DNA from: Verrucomicrobiota bacterium
GTDB taxonomy: Bacteria > Verrucomicrobiota > Verrucomicrobiia > Opitutales > Opitutaceae
DNA length: 28,116 nt
NCBI GenBank assembly: GCA_023457715.1
Contig: JAEWKR010000178.1
Location: 1 to 28,116 of the forward strand
Direction of reading: 5' to 3'
A program made the translations under genes and the position numbers. The notes under the pieces were generated by a model. The model ran no database searches and was not told the DNA's origin. It saw only the letters and a program-made list of their open reading frames with translations. Below are positions 1-8,585 of the stretch, one piece after another (position 1 is the stretch's first letter; each line of letters opens with the position of its first letter).

Positions 1-50
1 GGGGGGCCGGGGGCCCCCCGGGTTTTTGGGGGGGGGGGGGGCCGGCCCGC
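1..50. other. G/C homopolymer-like low-complexity start of window
   Basis: The first 50 bases are almost only G and C, with a five-T run and a run of more than ten G. This resembles low-quality sequence at a contig end more than biological sequence. Bases 51-192 carry no gene that I can support and lead into the SDR gene at 193. Confidence 0.5.
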
Positions 51-192
51 AATCTGCGCAACTGTAAGACCTGAGGGTGCGTCGCCGGTTTTCGGCCGCG
101 GCGCTGAAGTCGCAGGTCGCATCGGAAGGTACGGCCGCCCGAATAGGTTCTCGGTTCATTGCGGCGGCTGGCTTCCCGCGGCATCTTCATCC

Positions 193-963
193 ATGAACCC
201 GACGTTTCCCGAGGTGTTTTCATTGCGCGGCGAACTCGCGCTCGTGACCGGCGGAGGCACCGGCATCGGGCAGGCGATCGCCCGCGCCCTGCACCAGGCA
301 GGCGCCAAGGTCGTGCTGGTCGGGCGCCGGGAGGCCGAACTCGCGGCCACGGCGGCTGAGCTCGGGCCGGGATGCAGCTACGTCGCCCATGACATCACTC
401 GTTTCGACGAAACCGACGCCTTGGTTGACCGCATCACGCGCGAACACGGGCCCGTCACGTGCCTGGTCAACAACGCGGGACGCCATCTCAAGAAGGCGGC
501 GGTCGACACCTCCACGGCCGAGTTTCAGGACGTACTCAACACGCACATCATCGCCGCGCATGCCCTGACCTCCGCGGTCACGCCCGGCATGATCCAGCGG
601 AAGCACGGCACGATTCTTTTTACGGCTTCGATGGCGTCGCTTTTCGGCATCCCACTGGTGATCGCCTACGCGGCGGCGAAGACCGCCATGACCGGGATGG
701 TGCGCACCCTCACGACTGAGCTCTCGCCCCATGGCATCCGGGTGAACGCCATTGCCCCCGGCTGGATTGAAACGGAGATGTCCCGCGGGGCCCTGGCCAA
801 CGATCCGGCCCGCAAAGCCAAGGTGATCGGCCGCACCCCGATGGCCAAACTCGGCCAGCCCGAGGATATCGGCTGGGCGGCGGTTTATCTGGCGTCACCG
901 GCCGGGAAGTTTGTGACCGGCGCGCTGCTGCCGATCGATGGCGGCGCGAGTATCGGATTCTAG
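193..963 (+). CDS. SDR-family NAD(P)-dependent oxidoreductase (gluconate 5-dehydrogenase/KduD-like)
   Basis: A classical short-chain dehydrogenase of 256 residues, the usual family length, likely cytosolic. Visible motifs are the cofactor loop TGGGTGIG (19-26), NNAG (93-96), a helix-4 Asn near 116, catalytic Ser146, and Tyr159-x3-Lys163 in YAAAK. The C-terminal PGWIETEM and IDGGASIGF segments are typical of the sugar-acid branch (gluconate 5-dehydrogenase, KduD), but substrate cannot be read from sequence. The ATG at 193 places the cofactor loop at the normal distance from the N-terminus. It lies upstream of, and on the same strand as, the propeller gene at 1127. Its TAG stop is followed at once by a GC-rich hairpin (964-978). 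A role in sugar-acid metabolism next to the xylan genes is inference. Confidence 0.9.
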   Translation: MNPTFPEVFSLRGELALVTGGGTGIGQAIARALHQAGAKVVLVGRREAELAATAAELGPGCSYVAHDITRFDETDALVDRITREHGPVTCLVNNAGRHLKKAAVDTSTAEFQDVLNTHIIAAHALTSAVTPGMIQRKHGTILFTASMASLFGIPLVIAYAAAKTAMTGMVRTLTTELSPHGIRVNAIAPGWIETEMSRGALANDPARKAKVIGRTPMAKLGQPEDIGWAAVYLASPAGKFVTGALLPIDGGASIGF

Positions 964-1034
964 GCCCGCCGCGCGGGCACCTCAGGTTTCAAATTTCAGA
1001 TTTCAGTACGGCAGGGCACGCAGAAGCACCGCCC
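964..1034. repeat. Stop-anchored GC hairpin, TTTCA-type heptad words and a half-repeat
   Basis: Directly after the SDR stop codon lies GCCCGC-CGC-GCGGGC (964-978), a 6-bp stem with a 3-nt loop. It is followed by three 7-nt words at 987-1007 (TTTCAAA, TTTCAGA, TTTCAGT). At 1024-1034 is AAGCACCGCCC, the same 11-mer that forms one arm of the hairpin at 23327-23390. I see no complementary arm for the TTTCA words here, so this looks like a solitary arm. The hairpin lacks a T-run, so termination is uncertain. Confidence 0.55.
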
Positions 1035-1126
1035 TCCTCCGAAGCCGCGCAAACGATGGCGCAGGATTGTGTTATCCGGGCGGGTGGATAGAGGTACCGG
1101 GTTCCGGTTCAGACCCCTTTACCCCC

Positions 1127-2665
1127 ATGATGTCCCTACGCTCCAGGTTCGTGGCGGCGCTCTTCGGCGTCGCCCTTTGTGTTCAAGCCGCGCCGCTCGG
1201 CGACTTCGACGGTCACGGCGATATCGGCGCCCCAAAAATCGCAGGCAGCGCGAGCTACGATGCGGCCGGGCAGGAATATGCCATCACCGGTGCCGGCACC
1301 AACATGTGGGGCACCCGCGACGAGTACCACTGGGCATGGAAGAAACTAAGCGGGGATTTCATCCTGCGGACCCACGCGCATTTTCTTGGCCAGGGCGTCG
1401 ACCCGCATCGCAAACTCGGCTGGCTCATCCGGCCCAATGAGGACGCCGACGCGCCGTATGTGGACATTGCGGCGCACGGCGACGGACTGCTTTCCCTCCA
1501 GTATCGCAAGGTGAAGGGCGGCGTGACGCGTCAGTTCGTCCTGCCCCTGCGCAATGCGGACGTCCTCCAACTCGAGCGCCGCGGCGGCAAGGTCATCGTG
1601 TCCGGCGCCCGCTACGGGGAAACCTTCGTGGCGAACGAAATCGCCGACGTGGACCTGGGCGATGCCGTCCTGGGCGGCCTTTTCGTCTGCTCGCACAATC
1701 CCGACGTGAAGGAGCAGGCGGTCTTCCGCGACGTCCGCGTGATCAAGCCGGTCCGGGCCAACTTCGTGCCCTATCGCGAATACATCGGCAGTCATCTGGA
1801 AATCCTGGACGTCGAGACCGGCCGGCTGGAGCGCATCCACAGCTCGGCGGAACCCTTCGAGGCGCCGAACTGGACTCCCGACGGCAGCGCGCTGATCTAC
1901 AACGTCAGCGGGAGCGGTCCCAACAAGGGCGTGCTGCACCGCTTCGATCTCGCGACGCGCAAGCCGGCGAAAATCGACACCGGCTTCGCGGTGAACAACA
2001 ACAACGACCACGTGCTGTCGTTCGATGGGAAGATGATGGGCGTGAGCAATCACAGCGCGGACATGAAGGGCCAGTCGACGATCTACGTGCTGCCCGCGAC
2101 CGGAGGCGAACCGCGGAAGGTCACCTCGCTCGCGCCGTCCTATCTCCATGGGTGGTCGCCGGACGCGAAGTGGCTGACCTACACCGGCGGCCGGGCGGAG
2201 CAGGCGGGCGGCCCGCTGGTCTACTCCATCTACAAGATCCCGGTGGAAGGCGGCGAGGAAGTGCGCCTCACCCGCGGCGACTGGCTGGACGACGGCCCGG
2301 AATTCTCCCCCGACGGCGCGTTCATCTACTTCAATTCCACCCGGTCGGGTTTGATGCAGCTCTGGCGCATGAAGCCGGATGGCTCGGAGCAGGAACAACT
2401 CACCGGCGACGGCATGAACAACTGGTTCCCGCATCTCTCACCTGACGGCAAATGGATCGCCTTCATTTCCTATGGGCAGGACGTCCAGCCCGCCGACCAT
2501 CCGTACTACAAACACGTCTATATCCGCCTGCTCGCGACCGACGGCAACAGCGCGCCCCGCGTGCTGGCGTACGTGTACGGAGGCCAGGGCTCGATCAATG
2601 TCCCATCCTGGTCGCCCGACGGAAAGAAGATCGCGTTCGTCAGCAACGACGCCTTCGCGAAGTAG
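1127..2665 (+). CDS. Exported TolB-type beta-propeller protein with N-terminal lectin-like domain
   Basis: A 512-residue protein. The ATG at 1127 is chosen because it begins a clear signal peptide (hydrophobic core about 7-20, likely cut near Ala21-Ala22); the reading frame runs open further upstream but that part is not protein-like. Residues ~25-200 look like a concanavalin-A/DUF1349-type beta-sandwich. Residues ~225-512 contain six WD40-like (PD40) blades, seen as repeats of the form 'W-S-P-D-G-K-x-I-A-F', for example NWTPDGSALIY, GWSPDAKWLTY, EFSPDGAFIYF, HLSPDGKWIAF and SWSPDGKKIAF. Such exported propellers bind proteins or glycans and seldom have a known enzyme activity, so I assign none. 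It converges on the GH43 gene, and the gap holds a palindromic repeat (2685-2766). No clear Shine-Dalgarno site is visible. Confidence 0.88.
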   Translation: MMSLRSRFVAALFGVALCVQAAPLGDFDGHGDIGAPKIAGSASYDAAGQEYAITGAGTNMWGTRDEYHWAWKKLSGDFILRTHAHFLGQGVDPHRKLGWLIRPNEDADAPYVDIAAHGDGLLSLQYRKVKGGVTRQFVLPLRNADVLQLERRGGKVIVSGARYGETFVANEIADVDLGDAVLGGLFVCSHNPDVKEQAVFRDVRVIKPVRANFVPYREYIGSHLEILDVETGRLERIHSSAEPFEAPNWTPDGSALIYNVSGSGPNKGVLHRFDLATRKPAKIDTGFAVNNNNDHVLSFDGKMMGVSNHSADMKGQSTIYVLPATGGEPRKVTSLAPSYLHGWSPDAKWLTYTGGRAEQAGGPLVYSIYKIPVEGGEEVRLTRGDWLDDGPEFSPDGAFIYFNSTRSGLMQLWRMKPDGSEQEQLTGDGMNNWFPHLSPDGKWIAFISYGQDVQPADHPYYKHVYIRLLATDGNSAPRVLAYVYGGQGSINVPSWSPDGKKIAFVSNDAFAK

Positions 2666-2684
2666 ACGTCCGAAACTCCGATCT

Positions 2685-2766
2685 TCCGCCTGAAAGCGGG
2701 ACAACGCACCCCAATCGCCGGGCCCGGTTGGGTCGGCTTGAGTAGGTTGTCCCGCCTTCAGACGGA
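2685..2766. repeat. Inverted pair of REP-like half-elements between convergent genes
   Basis: Two 21-nt arms (2685-2705 and 2746-2766) are reverse complements at 19 of 21 positions. Each contains a small hairpin of the CCGCC-TGAA-GGCGG type followed by GACAAC. The arms match the core halves of the large array at 21232-21939, but here the GACAAC ends face inward, whereas there they face outward. The spacer holds a second palindrome, CCGGGCCCGG, flanked by CCAA and TTGG. The element sits between the convergent stops at 2665 and 2793 and could act as a two-way terminator, although no T-run is present. Confidence 0.75.
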
Positions 2767-2792
2767 GGGTTTCCGCGGCACGACCAAGGCCG

Positions 2793-4460
2793 TTACTCGA
2801 GGCGGGCGTGGGGCCCGATCATCGCGCCGACGAAACCGCCGGCCACCCGGGTGCTCAGGATCTTGCCGTCGGCGTTTTCCAGCACGGCCTCGAAGGGACC
2901 GGAACCGCGCGCGGCGTAGAAGCTGATGGTGGGACCGTCGCTCACGACCTTGAGCTTCAGCACGCCTTCGCCGGCCGGCAGGGGCTTGGTCGCAAGCACC
3001 ACCGGCGGCTTGCCGTTGGCCTGTTCGAGGAAGAGGGTGCGTTGCTCGCCCATCTGACGCACGCCGAGGTAGTAATGGTGTTTCTCGCCCTGGAAGACCG
3101 CGACGCCGGCGGAGACTCCCGCCCCGGTCGGCGGCACCAGTTCGGTGATGGCGTCGAAGTGAAGGTGCTGCACGCGGCGGCCGAGCCACGAGGGGTTGCC
3201 GGTGCCGCTGAGCGGGTCGGCACGCGGTGTGATCGCGAGCCCACCGCCCTGGGCGCCCATGGTGTACCACTTTGATTTCGGCGTCCGGAGCATCATCCAG
3301 TGGCCGCCCAGTTCCGGTCCCGTGAACTCCTCGCGCAGCGTGAAGTTGCCGGTAAGGGGCAGCGGGGCCTTCCGGGGCTTTTCGGAGCCGGCCAGTTTGG
3401 GTGCCGGCACCTGATACGGCACGCGCACGCCCGGAGGCAGGATCCGCGGCCAGCCGTCGTCCGTCCACTCCACCGGCAGGAGAAAGGTCTCACGGCCGGT
3501 GTTGTAGTAGTTCGGGCCATACGGGCGGCAGGCGAGAAAGACGGACCACCATTGGCCGTCGGGGCCGATGACGAGATCGGCGTGTCCGGTCGACGTGACG
3601 GCGGGGGCGGCTTTGCCGTCCAGGTCCCGCTGGGTGAGGATCGGATTTCCCTCCCAGGGCACGTAGGGACCGGTGACGGCGCGACTGCGGAGAATGACCT
3701 GCGAGTGGCCCTCGCTGGTGCCGCCTTCGGCGCAGCAGAGGTAGTACCAGCCCTCGCGTTTGTAGAGATGCGGCCCCTCGATCCAGATGGGCTTCTTCGA
3801 GATGTCGACGCCGCCGTTCACGATCACCTTCCGCTCGCCGATCAGCTGATTCGTCTTGGGATCGAACTCCTGGATCCAGATCGCGCGATGACCTTCATAG
3901 CGCGGTTTCTCGTCGGGGGCGCCATTGTTGACGAGCCACGCGCGACCGTCCTCGTCGAAGAAGAGCGAGGGATCGATGCCCTCGAAATCGTACCAGATCG
4001 GGTCGGACCACGGACCGGCCGGATTTTTGGCGGTGACGAGGAAATTGCCGCCGGCATCCACCATGGTGCAGACGACGTAGTAGGTGCCGTTGTGGTAACT
4101 GATGGCCGGGGCGAAGATCGCCCGTGACACCCCCAGCCCATCGTAGGGCAGCTGAGAGGGGCGATGGATCACGTTGCCGATCTGCGTCCAGTTAACCAGG
4201 TCCTTCGAGTGGAAGACCGGGATGCCGGGGTAATACGAGAACGTCGAATTGATCAGGTAATAATCGTCGCCGACCCGGCAGATGCTGGGATCGGAATAGA
4301 ATCCAGCCAGGATCGGATTCTGGAAGGAGCCCTGCGGCAGAGGCTCGGCGAACACCGGGTCACGACCCGTGTACTCAAAGGAGCGAAACGCGACGGGCGC
4401 CGGATCGGCGGCGTGAAGGCCGGCCGCGGCACAGACAACAGCGAGAGCAAGTGAGCGCAT
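2793..4460 (-). CDS. GH43-family beta-xylosidase/alpha-L-arabinofuranosidase, exported
   Basis: A 555-residue glycoside hydrolase. The ATG at 4460 gives a signal peptide (about 1-17, ending LHAA); the longer open frame upstream is read-through of a repeat. The five-bladed GH43 catalytic domain spans ~45-360. Its three acidic residues can be placed: Asp57 in FYSDPSI (general base), Asp163 in EGIDPSLFFD (pKa modulator) and Glu228 in WIEGPHLYK (general acid). Residues ~365-555 form the C-terminal beta-sandwich (GH43_C2 type) found in xylosidases of this branch. The expected activity is release of terminal xylose or arabinose from xylo-oligosaccharides outside the cytoplasm. It is the last gene of the minus-strand xylan group, 117 bases after the GH67 stop. 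Xylosidase versus arabinofuranosidase cannot be decided by eye. Confidence 0.93.
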   Translation of the reverse strand: MRSLALAVVCAAAGLHAADPAPVAFRSFEYTGRDPVFAEPLPQGSFQNPILAGFYSDPSICRVGDDYYLINSTFSYYPGIPVFHSKDLVNWTQIGNVIHRPSQLPYDGLGVSRAIFAPAISYHNGTYYVVCTMVDAGGNFLVTAKNPAGPWSDPIWYDFEGIDPSLFFDEDGRAWLVNNGAPDEKPRYEGHRAIWIQEFDPKTNQLIGERKVIVNGGVDISKKPIWIEGPHLYKREGWYYLCCAEGGTSEGHSQVILRSRAVTGPYVPWEGNPILTQRDLDGKAAPAVTSTGHADLVIGPDGQWWSVFLACRPYGPNYYNTGRETFLLPVEWTDDGWPRILPPGVRVPYQVPAPKLAGSEKPRKAPLPLTGNFTLREEFTGPELGGHWMMLRTPKSKWYTMGAQGGGLAITPRADPLSGTGNPSWLGRRVQHLHFDAITELVPPTGAGVSAGVAVFQGEKHHYYLGVRQMGEQRTLFLEQANGKPPVVLATKPLPAGEGVLKLKVVSDGPTISFYAARGSGPFEAVLENADGKILSTRVAGGFVGAMIGPHARLE

Positions 4461-4470
4461 GAAACGGGAT

Positions 4471-4578
4471 CTTGAGTTTTGGGTTTTGAGTTTTGGGCCG
4501 TGGGTCCCGGGCTTTGGGCTCGTCGTTCCGCAACTCCAAATCCAAAGCCCGAAACCCAAGACCGCCGCCGCAGGCGGC
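4471..4578. repeat. Heptad-word inverted array and stop-anchored hairpin between GH67 and GH43
   Basis: The left arm (4471-4497) is built from 7-nt words TTTTGGG and TTTTGAG. The right arm (4532-4560) is built from AACTCCA, AATCCAA, AGCCCGA and AACCCAA, which is roughly its reverse complement, so the gap can form a long imperfect hairpin. At 4564-4578 (minus strand) GCCGCC-TGC-GGCGGC begins inside the TAG stop of the GH67 gene. Nothing here looks like a gene. Confidence 0.7.
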
Positions 4579-6767
4579 TATCGGCCGTCCGCAGTGCCGG
4601 GGACGTAGCGTAGCTTCTGGTTGACGTAATGTTCGAGCTGGAACTCGGCCTTTTCCAACTGGGCGGGGAAGGGGCGCTTTGAGAAGGTCTGGAAGTACTG
4701 GGTGCTCGCGTCGCGCCAGTTGCGCGCGCCCTTTTCCTGGCGGACCAGCAACTGGGTCACATGCACGAAGCGCTCGGCGTCGATCAGCGGCTGCAGCGTG
4801 GCCCAGGTCTTCTGGAAGCCCCGCACCGCGTCCACGCCGGTCTGATAACGCACGCACAGCTCATCCCAGAGCGTGCGTCCCGAACGCATGCGATGATCCC
4901 ATGGCAGATGGTGGAACCAGAGCAAAAATTCGTCCGGGCACGTGGCGGGGTCACCCCACGTCCTGGCGACCGGGTCCGCGTACTGGGCGAGCGCGTTGGA
5001 GCCTGTGGCGGTGCGGTCGAAACCAATCCCCTTCGCATCCGCCCGGTGGTAGTAGACCGACGTCCAATCCTTCCGGCCCAGGTTGTCGACCCACGGGCCC
5101 GGACCGTAGTGATGGCCCTCCGCCATCAAATGGTGCAGCCCGAGCGGCATCGAGTAGTTCACCACGGCCTCGTGGGACTGGAGCAGGATGGACTCGATCG
5201 GCTCGCGGACCTGGGGGGCGGTGGTGAACGTCATGCCCGTCCATTCCGTGGCGATCGTGGCCGACGAAAGCGTGTGGTCCCAGGCGAGCCGGCCGAACGC
5301 ATACCAATTGGCGGCGGCCAGCGGGTGGCCGGTCCAGTTGCGCGCCGAACCGACGTTCGAAACCCCGGCGATCATCGTGAGGTTGTGCAGGTCGACGGTG
5401 CCATCAACCACCTTGGCGACGGTGGAACCGGCGGCCGGGCGGTGCGTGTCCGCCTCCAGGCACTCCTTCCACATCGGGGCGAGGTACGCGACCTCCACCG
5501 CGCCGCCGAGGTATTCCTGCGTGATCTGGAGTTCGGCCGCGAGGGGGGTCTTCGGCATGGCGCCGAAGAGCGGATGAAACGGCTCGCGCGGCATGAAATC
5601 GATCGGCCCGTTCTTCACCTGCACGATGACGTTCTGCCGGAACCGCCCGTCGAGCGGGACAAATTCGTTGAAGGCCTGCTTGGCGCGATCGTCCGGGACG
5701 TTGTTGTCGTAGACGAAGGCGCGCCACACCACGACGCCGTTGAAGGGCATCACCGCATCGGCGAGCATATTGGCCCCGTCGGCGTGATCGCGGCCGTAGT
5801 TTTGCGGACCCGGCTGGCCCTCGGAGTTCGCCTTCACGAGAAACCCGCCGAAGTCGGGGATGAGCCGGTAGATTTCAGCCGCTTTCGTGGCCCACCACTC
5901 GCGCACCGCGGGATCGAGCGGGTCGGCGGTCTTGAGGCCGCCAATCTCGAGCGGAGCGCTGAACCGGGCGGTCAGGTAGACCTTGATCCCATACGGGCGG
6001 AACACGCCGGCCAGCGCCGCCACCTTGGCGAGCCAGGGGCCGGTGAGGACGAGCGAGTCCGCATTCACGTTGGTCAACACGGCGCCGTTGATGCCGATCG
6101 ACGCATTCGCGCGGGCGTAGTCGCGGTAACGGGGGTTGATGATCTCCGGCAGCTCGAACCACTCCCAGATGGATTGCCCCGCATAGCCGCGTTCCACGTG
6201 CCGGTTGAGGTTGTCCCAATGATTGAGCAGCCGGCGCTGGATGCGGGGCGCGCTGACGACATCGAGGGCGTCGAGCGGCTGGCCGAGCTGGAGGTGACGC
6301 AGCAGGGCAAACGCGCCATAAACCAGGCCAATCTCCCGGTTGGCCATGAGAATGATCTGCGAGCGGCCCTCGCGCACCACCCGCCGCAGGATGTAGCCCT
6401 CCTCGCCCGCGCCGCGGAGATCCTTTTCCGTGACCCATGCGAGCATGGCGGGGTTGGCGGGCGTGCCCATCAGCACCGCATGGTCGCGCGTTCGCTGGGC
6501 CGCCACCGGGACCTCGATCCCCAGGAGGCCCTTCAAGCCGGTGACCAGTTCATCGCGGGCCGCGTCGACCCGCGCGCCGCCGAAGCGGGAGGGTGGCTGG
6601 GCGAGGATGATCTCGCTGAACGACGCGGCATAACGCGCGCGCAGGGCCTCGTCGCCGATGCGATCGTAGCGCAGCCACAGCCGGTAGCCGTCGTCCGCCC
6701 GCGCCGCGGTCGCGACTGCCAGCAGGGTGCCCAGGGTGAAACAAAGCCGCAGGACCAGGGATTTCAT
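4578..6767 (-). CDS. GH67 xylan alpha-1,2-glucuronidase, exported
   Basis: A 729-residue alpha-glucuronidase that removes 4-O-methyl-glucuronic acid from glucurono-xylooligosaccharides. The ATG at 6767 begins a signal peptide (about 1-24, ending ARA). Domain order is the N-terminal GH67N domain (~25-155), the catalytic barrel (~155-480) and the helical C-terminal GH67C domain (~480-729). Catalytic residues fit the family: Glu316 in KANSEGQPGP (acid), and Asp390 (KNGPIDFMPREP) with Glu418 (LQITQEYLG) as the base pair. The 28-residue spacing of this Asp/Glu pair and the ~74-residue distance from the acid agree with characterised GH67 enzymes. GH67 enzymes are often intracellular, so the signal peptide is worth noting. 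It lies 90 bases downstream of the small lipoprotein gene, and its TAG stop is part of a GC hairpin. Confidence 0.97.
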   Translation of the reverse strand: MKSLVLRLCFTLGTLLAVATAARADDGYRLWLRYDRIGDEALRARYAASFSEIILAQPPSRFGGARVDAARDELVTGLKGLLGIEVPVAAQRTRDHAVLMGTPANPAMLAWVTEKDLRGAGEEGYILRRVVREGRSQIILMANREIGLVYGAFALLRHLQLGQPLDALDVVSAPRIQRRLLNHWDNLNRHVERGYAGQSIWEWFELPEIINPRYRDYARANASIGINGAVLTNVNADSLVLTGPWLAKVAALAGVFRPYGIKVYLTARFSAPLEIGGLKTADPLDPAVREWWATKAAEIYRLIPDFGGFLVKANSEGQPGPQNYGRDHADGANMLADAVMPFNGVVVWRAFVYDNNVPDDRAKQAFNEFVPLDGRFRQNVIVQVKNGPIDFMPREPFHPLFGAMPKTPLAAELQITQEYLGGAVEVAYLAPMWKECLEADTHRPAAGSTVAKVVDGTVDLHNLTMIAGVSNVGSARNWTGHPLAAANWYAFGRLAWDHTLSSATIATEWTGMTFTTAPQVREPIESILLQSHEAVVNYSMPLGLHHLMAEGHHYGPGPWVDNLGRKDWTSVYYHRADAKGIGFDRTATGSNALAQYADPVARTWGDPATCPDEFLLWFHHLPWDHRMRSGRTLWDELCVRYQTGVDAVRGFQKTWATLQPLIDAERFVHVTQLLVRQEKGARNWRDASTQYFQTFSKRPFPAQLEKAEFQLEHYVNQKLRYVPGTADGR

Positions 6768-6857
6768 GGGGGAGAAAGCGGTGGAGGGAGGGCGGTTCCG
6801 GCCGCCGCCCACCCGGGAAATCGATGCACAACGCGGGCGCCGGAAGGCCCGCATGAA

Positions 6858-7331
6858 TCACTGGAAGTTGCGCTCTTCCTCGACGGCCGGCCGGCGTTCG
6901 GTGACGCGGTCCTGCACCATCAGGAACTGGAGCGTCTGGTAAAAGCGCTCGTATTGCGGTCGGAGGACGGGCTCCTTGATCATTTTCATTTCGCCGGTGA
7001 TGGGATCGACGAACGGGATCTCCTCCATCGAGGCGGCGATGAAGTTGGTGCGCTTCACCACACTGATCCGGTAGGTCCAGACCTCGCCCTTGAGTTCGCC
7101 GGCGGGGAACGGGCTGATGTTGTTCGGGTTACCCAGCAGCCCGCGCACCTCGGCGGAGGTCATGCCTCGCTTCACGGCGTTCAGCTTGGCGGCCGGGATG
7201 AGGACCTCCGGCTTGCTGGGCTGTCCGGGTCCGGCCTTGGGCTTGGTGCCGGCAGCGGGCGCGTTGGAGGTCGTCTCGCAGCCGGCGAACAGCGCGGCGG
7301 CGAGAAAGGCGAGGAGCAGACGAATAGGCAT
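6858..7331 (-). CDS. BamE/SmpA-like small outer-membrane lipoprotein
   Basis: A 157-residue protein with a lipoprotein signal: a hydrophobic stretch and lipobox LFAGC, with Cys18 as the lipidated residue. A Pro/Ala/Lys-rich linker follows (~22-45). Then comes a BamE/OmlA-type fold signature, 'AVKRGMTSAEVRGLLGNPNNI ... GEVWTYR' (~52-87), where the 'G-M-T-x-x-E-V-x-x-x-L-G-x-P' pattern is diagnostic. The C-terminal part (~90-157) is charged and unfamiliar. It lies between the GH8 and GH67 genes (24 and 90 bases away) in the same orientation, so it is probably co-transcribed. Its role there is unknown; the fold alone does not show that it is the true BAM-complex subunit. Confidence 0.85.
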   Translation of the reverse strand: MPIRLLLAFLAAALFAGCETTSNAPAAGTKPKAGPGQPSKPEVLIPAAKLNAVKRGMTSAEVRGLLGNPNNISPFPAGELKGEVWTYRISVVKRTNFIAASMEEIPFVDPITGEMKMIKEPVLRPQYERFYQTLQFLMVQDRVTERRPAVEEERNFQ

Positions 7332-7355
7332 GACTTGGAATTAACCCCGCGCGAT

Positions 7356-8585
7356 TCACCGGCCCGTCACCGGACCATAGATACGGAACTGACCCCCAAC
7401 CTCGAGCAGGGCAATCATGGTAAGGAGACCGTCGTAATAGCGCAAGCGTCCGGCCGGCATGGGCATGTCCCAGAGATGGCGGACGAACGGTTCCCCCACG
7501 GCGCGATCGGCCGCGAGCGCGGCGGTGGCGGCCATGGCCATCAGTCCGGCCGTGTTGTAGGCCTGATTGGTGGGTTTGCCGTCGACGGTGAAGTTGTCGG
7601 GGATCCTGCCCTGGTGCGACGCCAGGAAGGTCAGCACCCGGTTGGCCTGTTCAACCTGCCACGGATCGCGGGCCCACCAGCTGAAGTCCAGCGCCGGATT
7701 GGAGAGCGTGCGCCAGGCATCGTAGCGGAACTCATGGTGCGCGCCCCACGGCGCCTTGTACGGGCGCCCGTCGAAGTGGGAATAATCGGGCATGAGCCCG
7801 GTCCGCGGATGGGCGGCCTGCCGAAACAGCTGCCGGCTGCGGGCGGTGACCTCGCGCAGGAACGCGCGGTCCTCCTCGGCGGCGGCCCAGCGGGACCACA
7901 ATTCGGTGAAGGCCGGCAGGTGGTAGGACGGATCGGTGTGGCGGGCGCCCGGGCCGTTGGGCACAAAATTGATCTGTTTCTCGACCGGGTCGAACATCGG
8001 CCCGACCGGCCCGCGCTCCGGGTCCTCCCCCTTGTGGATCATCACGCGGAGCAGCTCCTGCGCCTCGCGCCCGTAGTGGAAGATCCCCTCGCCATCGCCC
8101 CACCGGTGCGACGCGAAGAAAAGCGCCATGACGAACCACTCCTCCCCGTCGGGCGCGGGTCCCTGGCTGAGCCGCCGGCCGTCGAACGCGGTGTGCCAGG
8201 CGAAGTAGCCCTTGAAGGGCCCGCCGGTGTGAAACATGTAGTGCTTCGCGAACTTCCAGACCTGGTTGAACTCCCGCTGCGCATCGAGCTGGACGGCGAG
8301 CATCATCATGTACGACAGGCCCTCGGAGCGGACGTCGTGGTTGTTGATGTCGGGCACGTAGGCCATGTCGCCAGGCAGCGGATACAGCAGCCGCTGGGAA
8401 TCCGGGTCCCCGGCGGTGATCTGCCGCCACGCGGCCTCGATGCGCGCCTTCACCTCGGCGTCGGATTTACCCAGGTACTCGGCGAACAGGTTGCGGTAGC
8501 GGCCGGTCTCGGCGGCGCCGCGCGGTTCGGCCGCGGAGGCGAGGGCGAGGGCGCCGAAAACGAAGAACAGGGTAAGGATGCGCAC
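7356..8585 (-). CDS. GH8 reducing-end xylose-releasing exo-oligoxylanase (Rex-like), exported
   Basis: A 409-residue glycoside hydrolase family 8 protein. I choose the GTG at 8585 because it starts a compact signal peptide (MRILTLFFVFGALALASAA). An in-frame ATG at 8636 would add 17 residues before it. The alpha/alpha-barrel covers ~25-405. Glu88 in DVRSEGLSYMM is the general acid. The base is probably Asp289 in FRYDAWR, about 200 residues later as in known Rex enzymes; Asp267 is an alternative. DGEEWFVMALFFAS (~146-159) is also typical. The expected reaction is removal of single xylose units from the reducing end of xylo-oligosaccharides, complementing the GH67 and GH43 enzymes downstream. 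It is the first gene of the group and divergent from the LacI gene. The motifs fit Rex better than GH8 cellulases. Confidence 0.92.
   Translation of the reverse strand: MRILTLFFVFGALALASAAEPRGAAETGRYRNLFAEYLGKSDAEVKARIEAAWRQITAGDPDSQRLLYPLPGDMAYVPDINNHDVRSEGLSYMMMLAVQLDAQREFNQVWKFAKHYMFHTGGPFKGYFAWHTAFDGRRLSQGPAPDGEEWFVMALFFASHRWGDGEGIFHYGREAQELLRVMIHKGEDPERGPVGPMFDPVEKQINFVPNGPGARHTDPSYHLPAFTELWSRWAAAEEDRAFLREVTARSRQLFRQAAHPRTGLMPDYSHFDGRPYKAPWGAHHEFRYDAWRTLSNPALDFSWWARDPWQVEQANRVLTFLASHQGRIPDNFTVDGKPTNQAYNTAGLMAMAATAALAADRAVGEPFVRHLWDMPMPAGRLRYYDGLLTMIALLEVGGQFRIYGPVTGR

Noticed and set aside
1..50. Possible G-quadruplex or switch-like G-rich element
   Set aside because: The pattern and its place at the very edge suggest low-quality contig-end sequence; nothing flanking supports a function.
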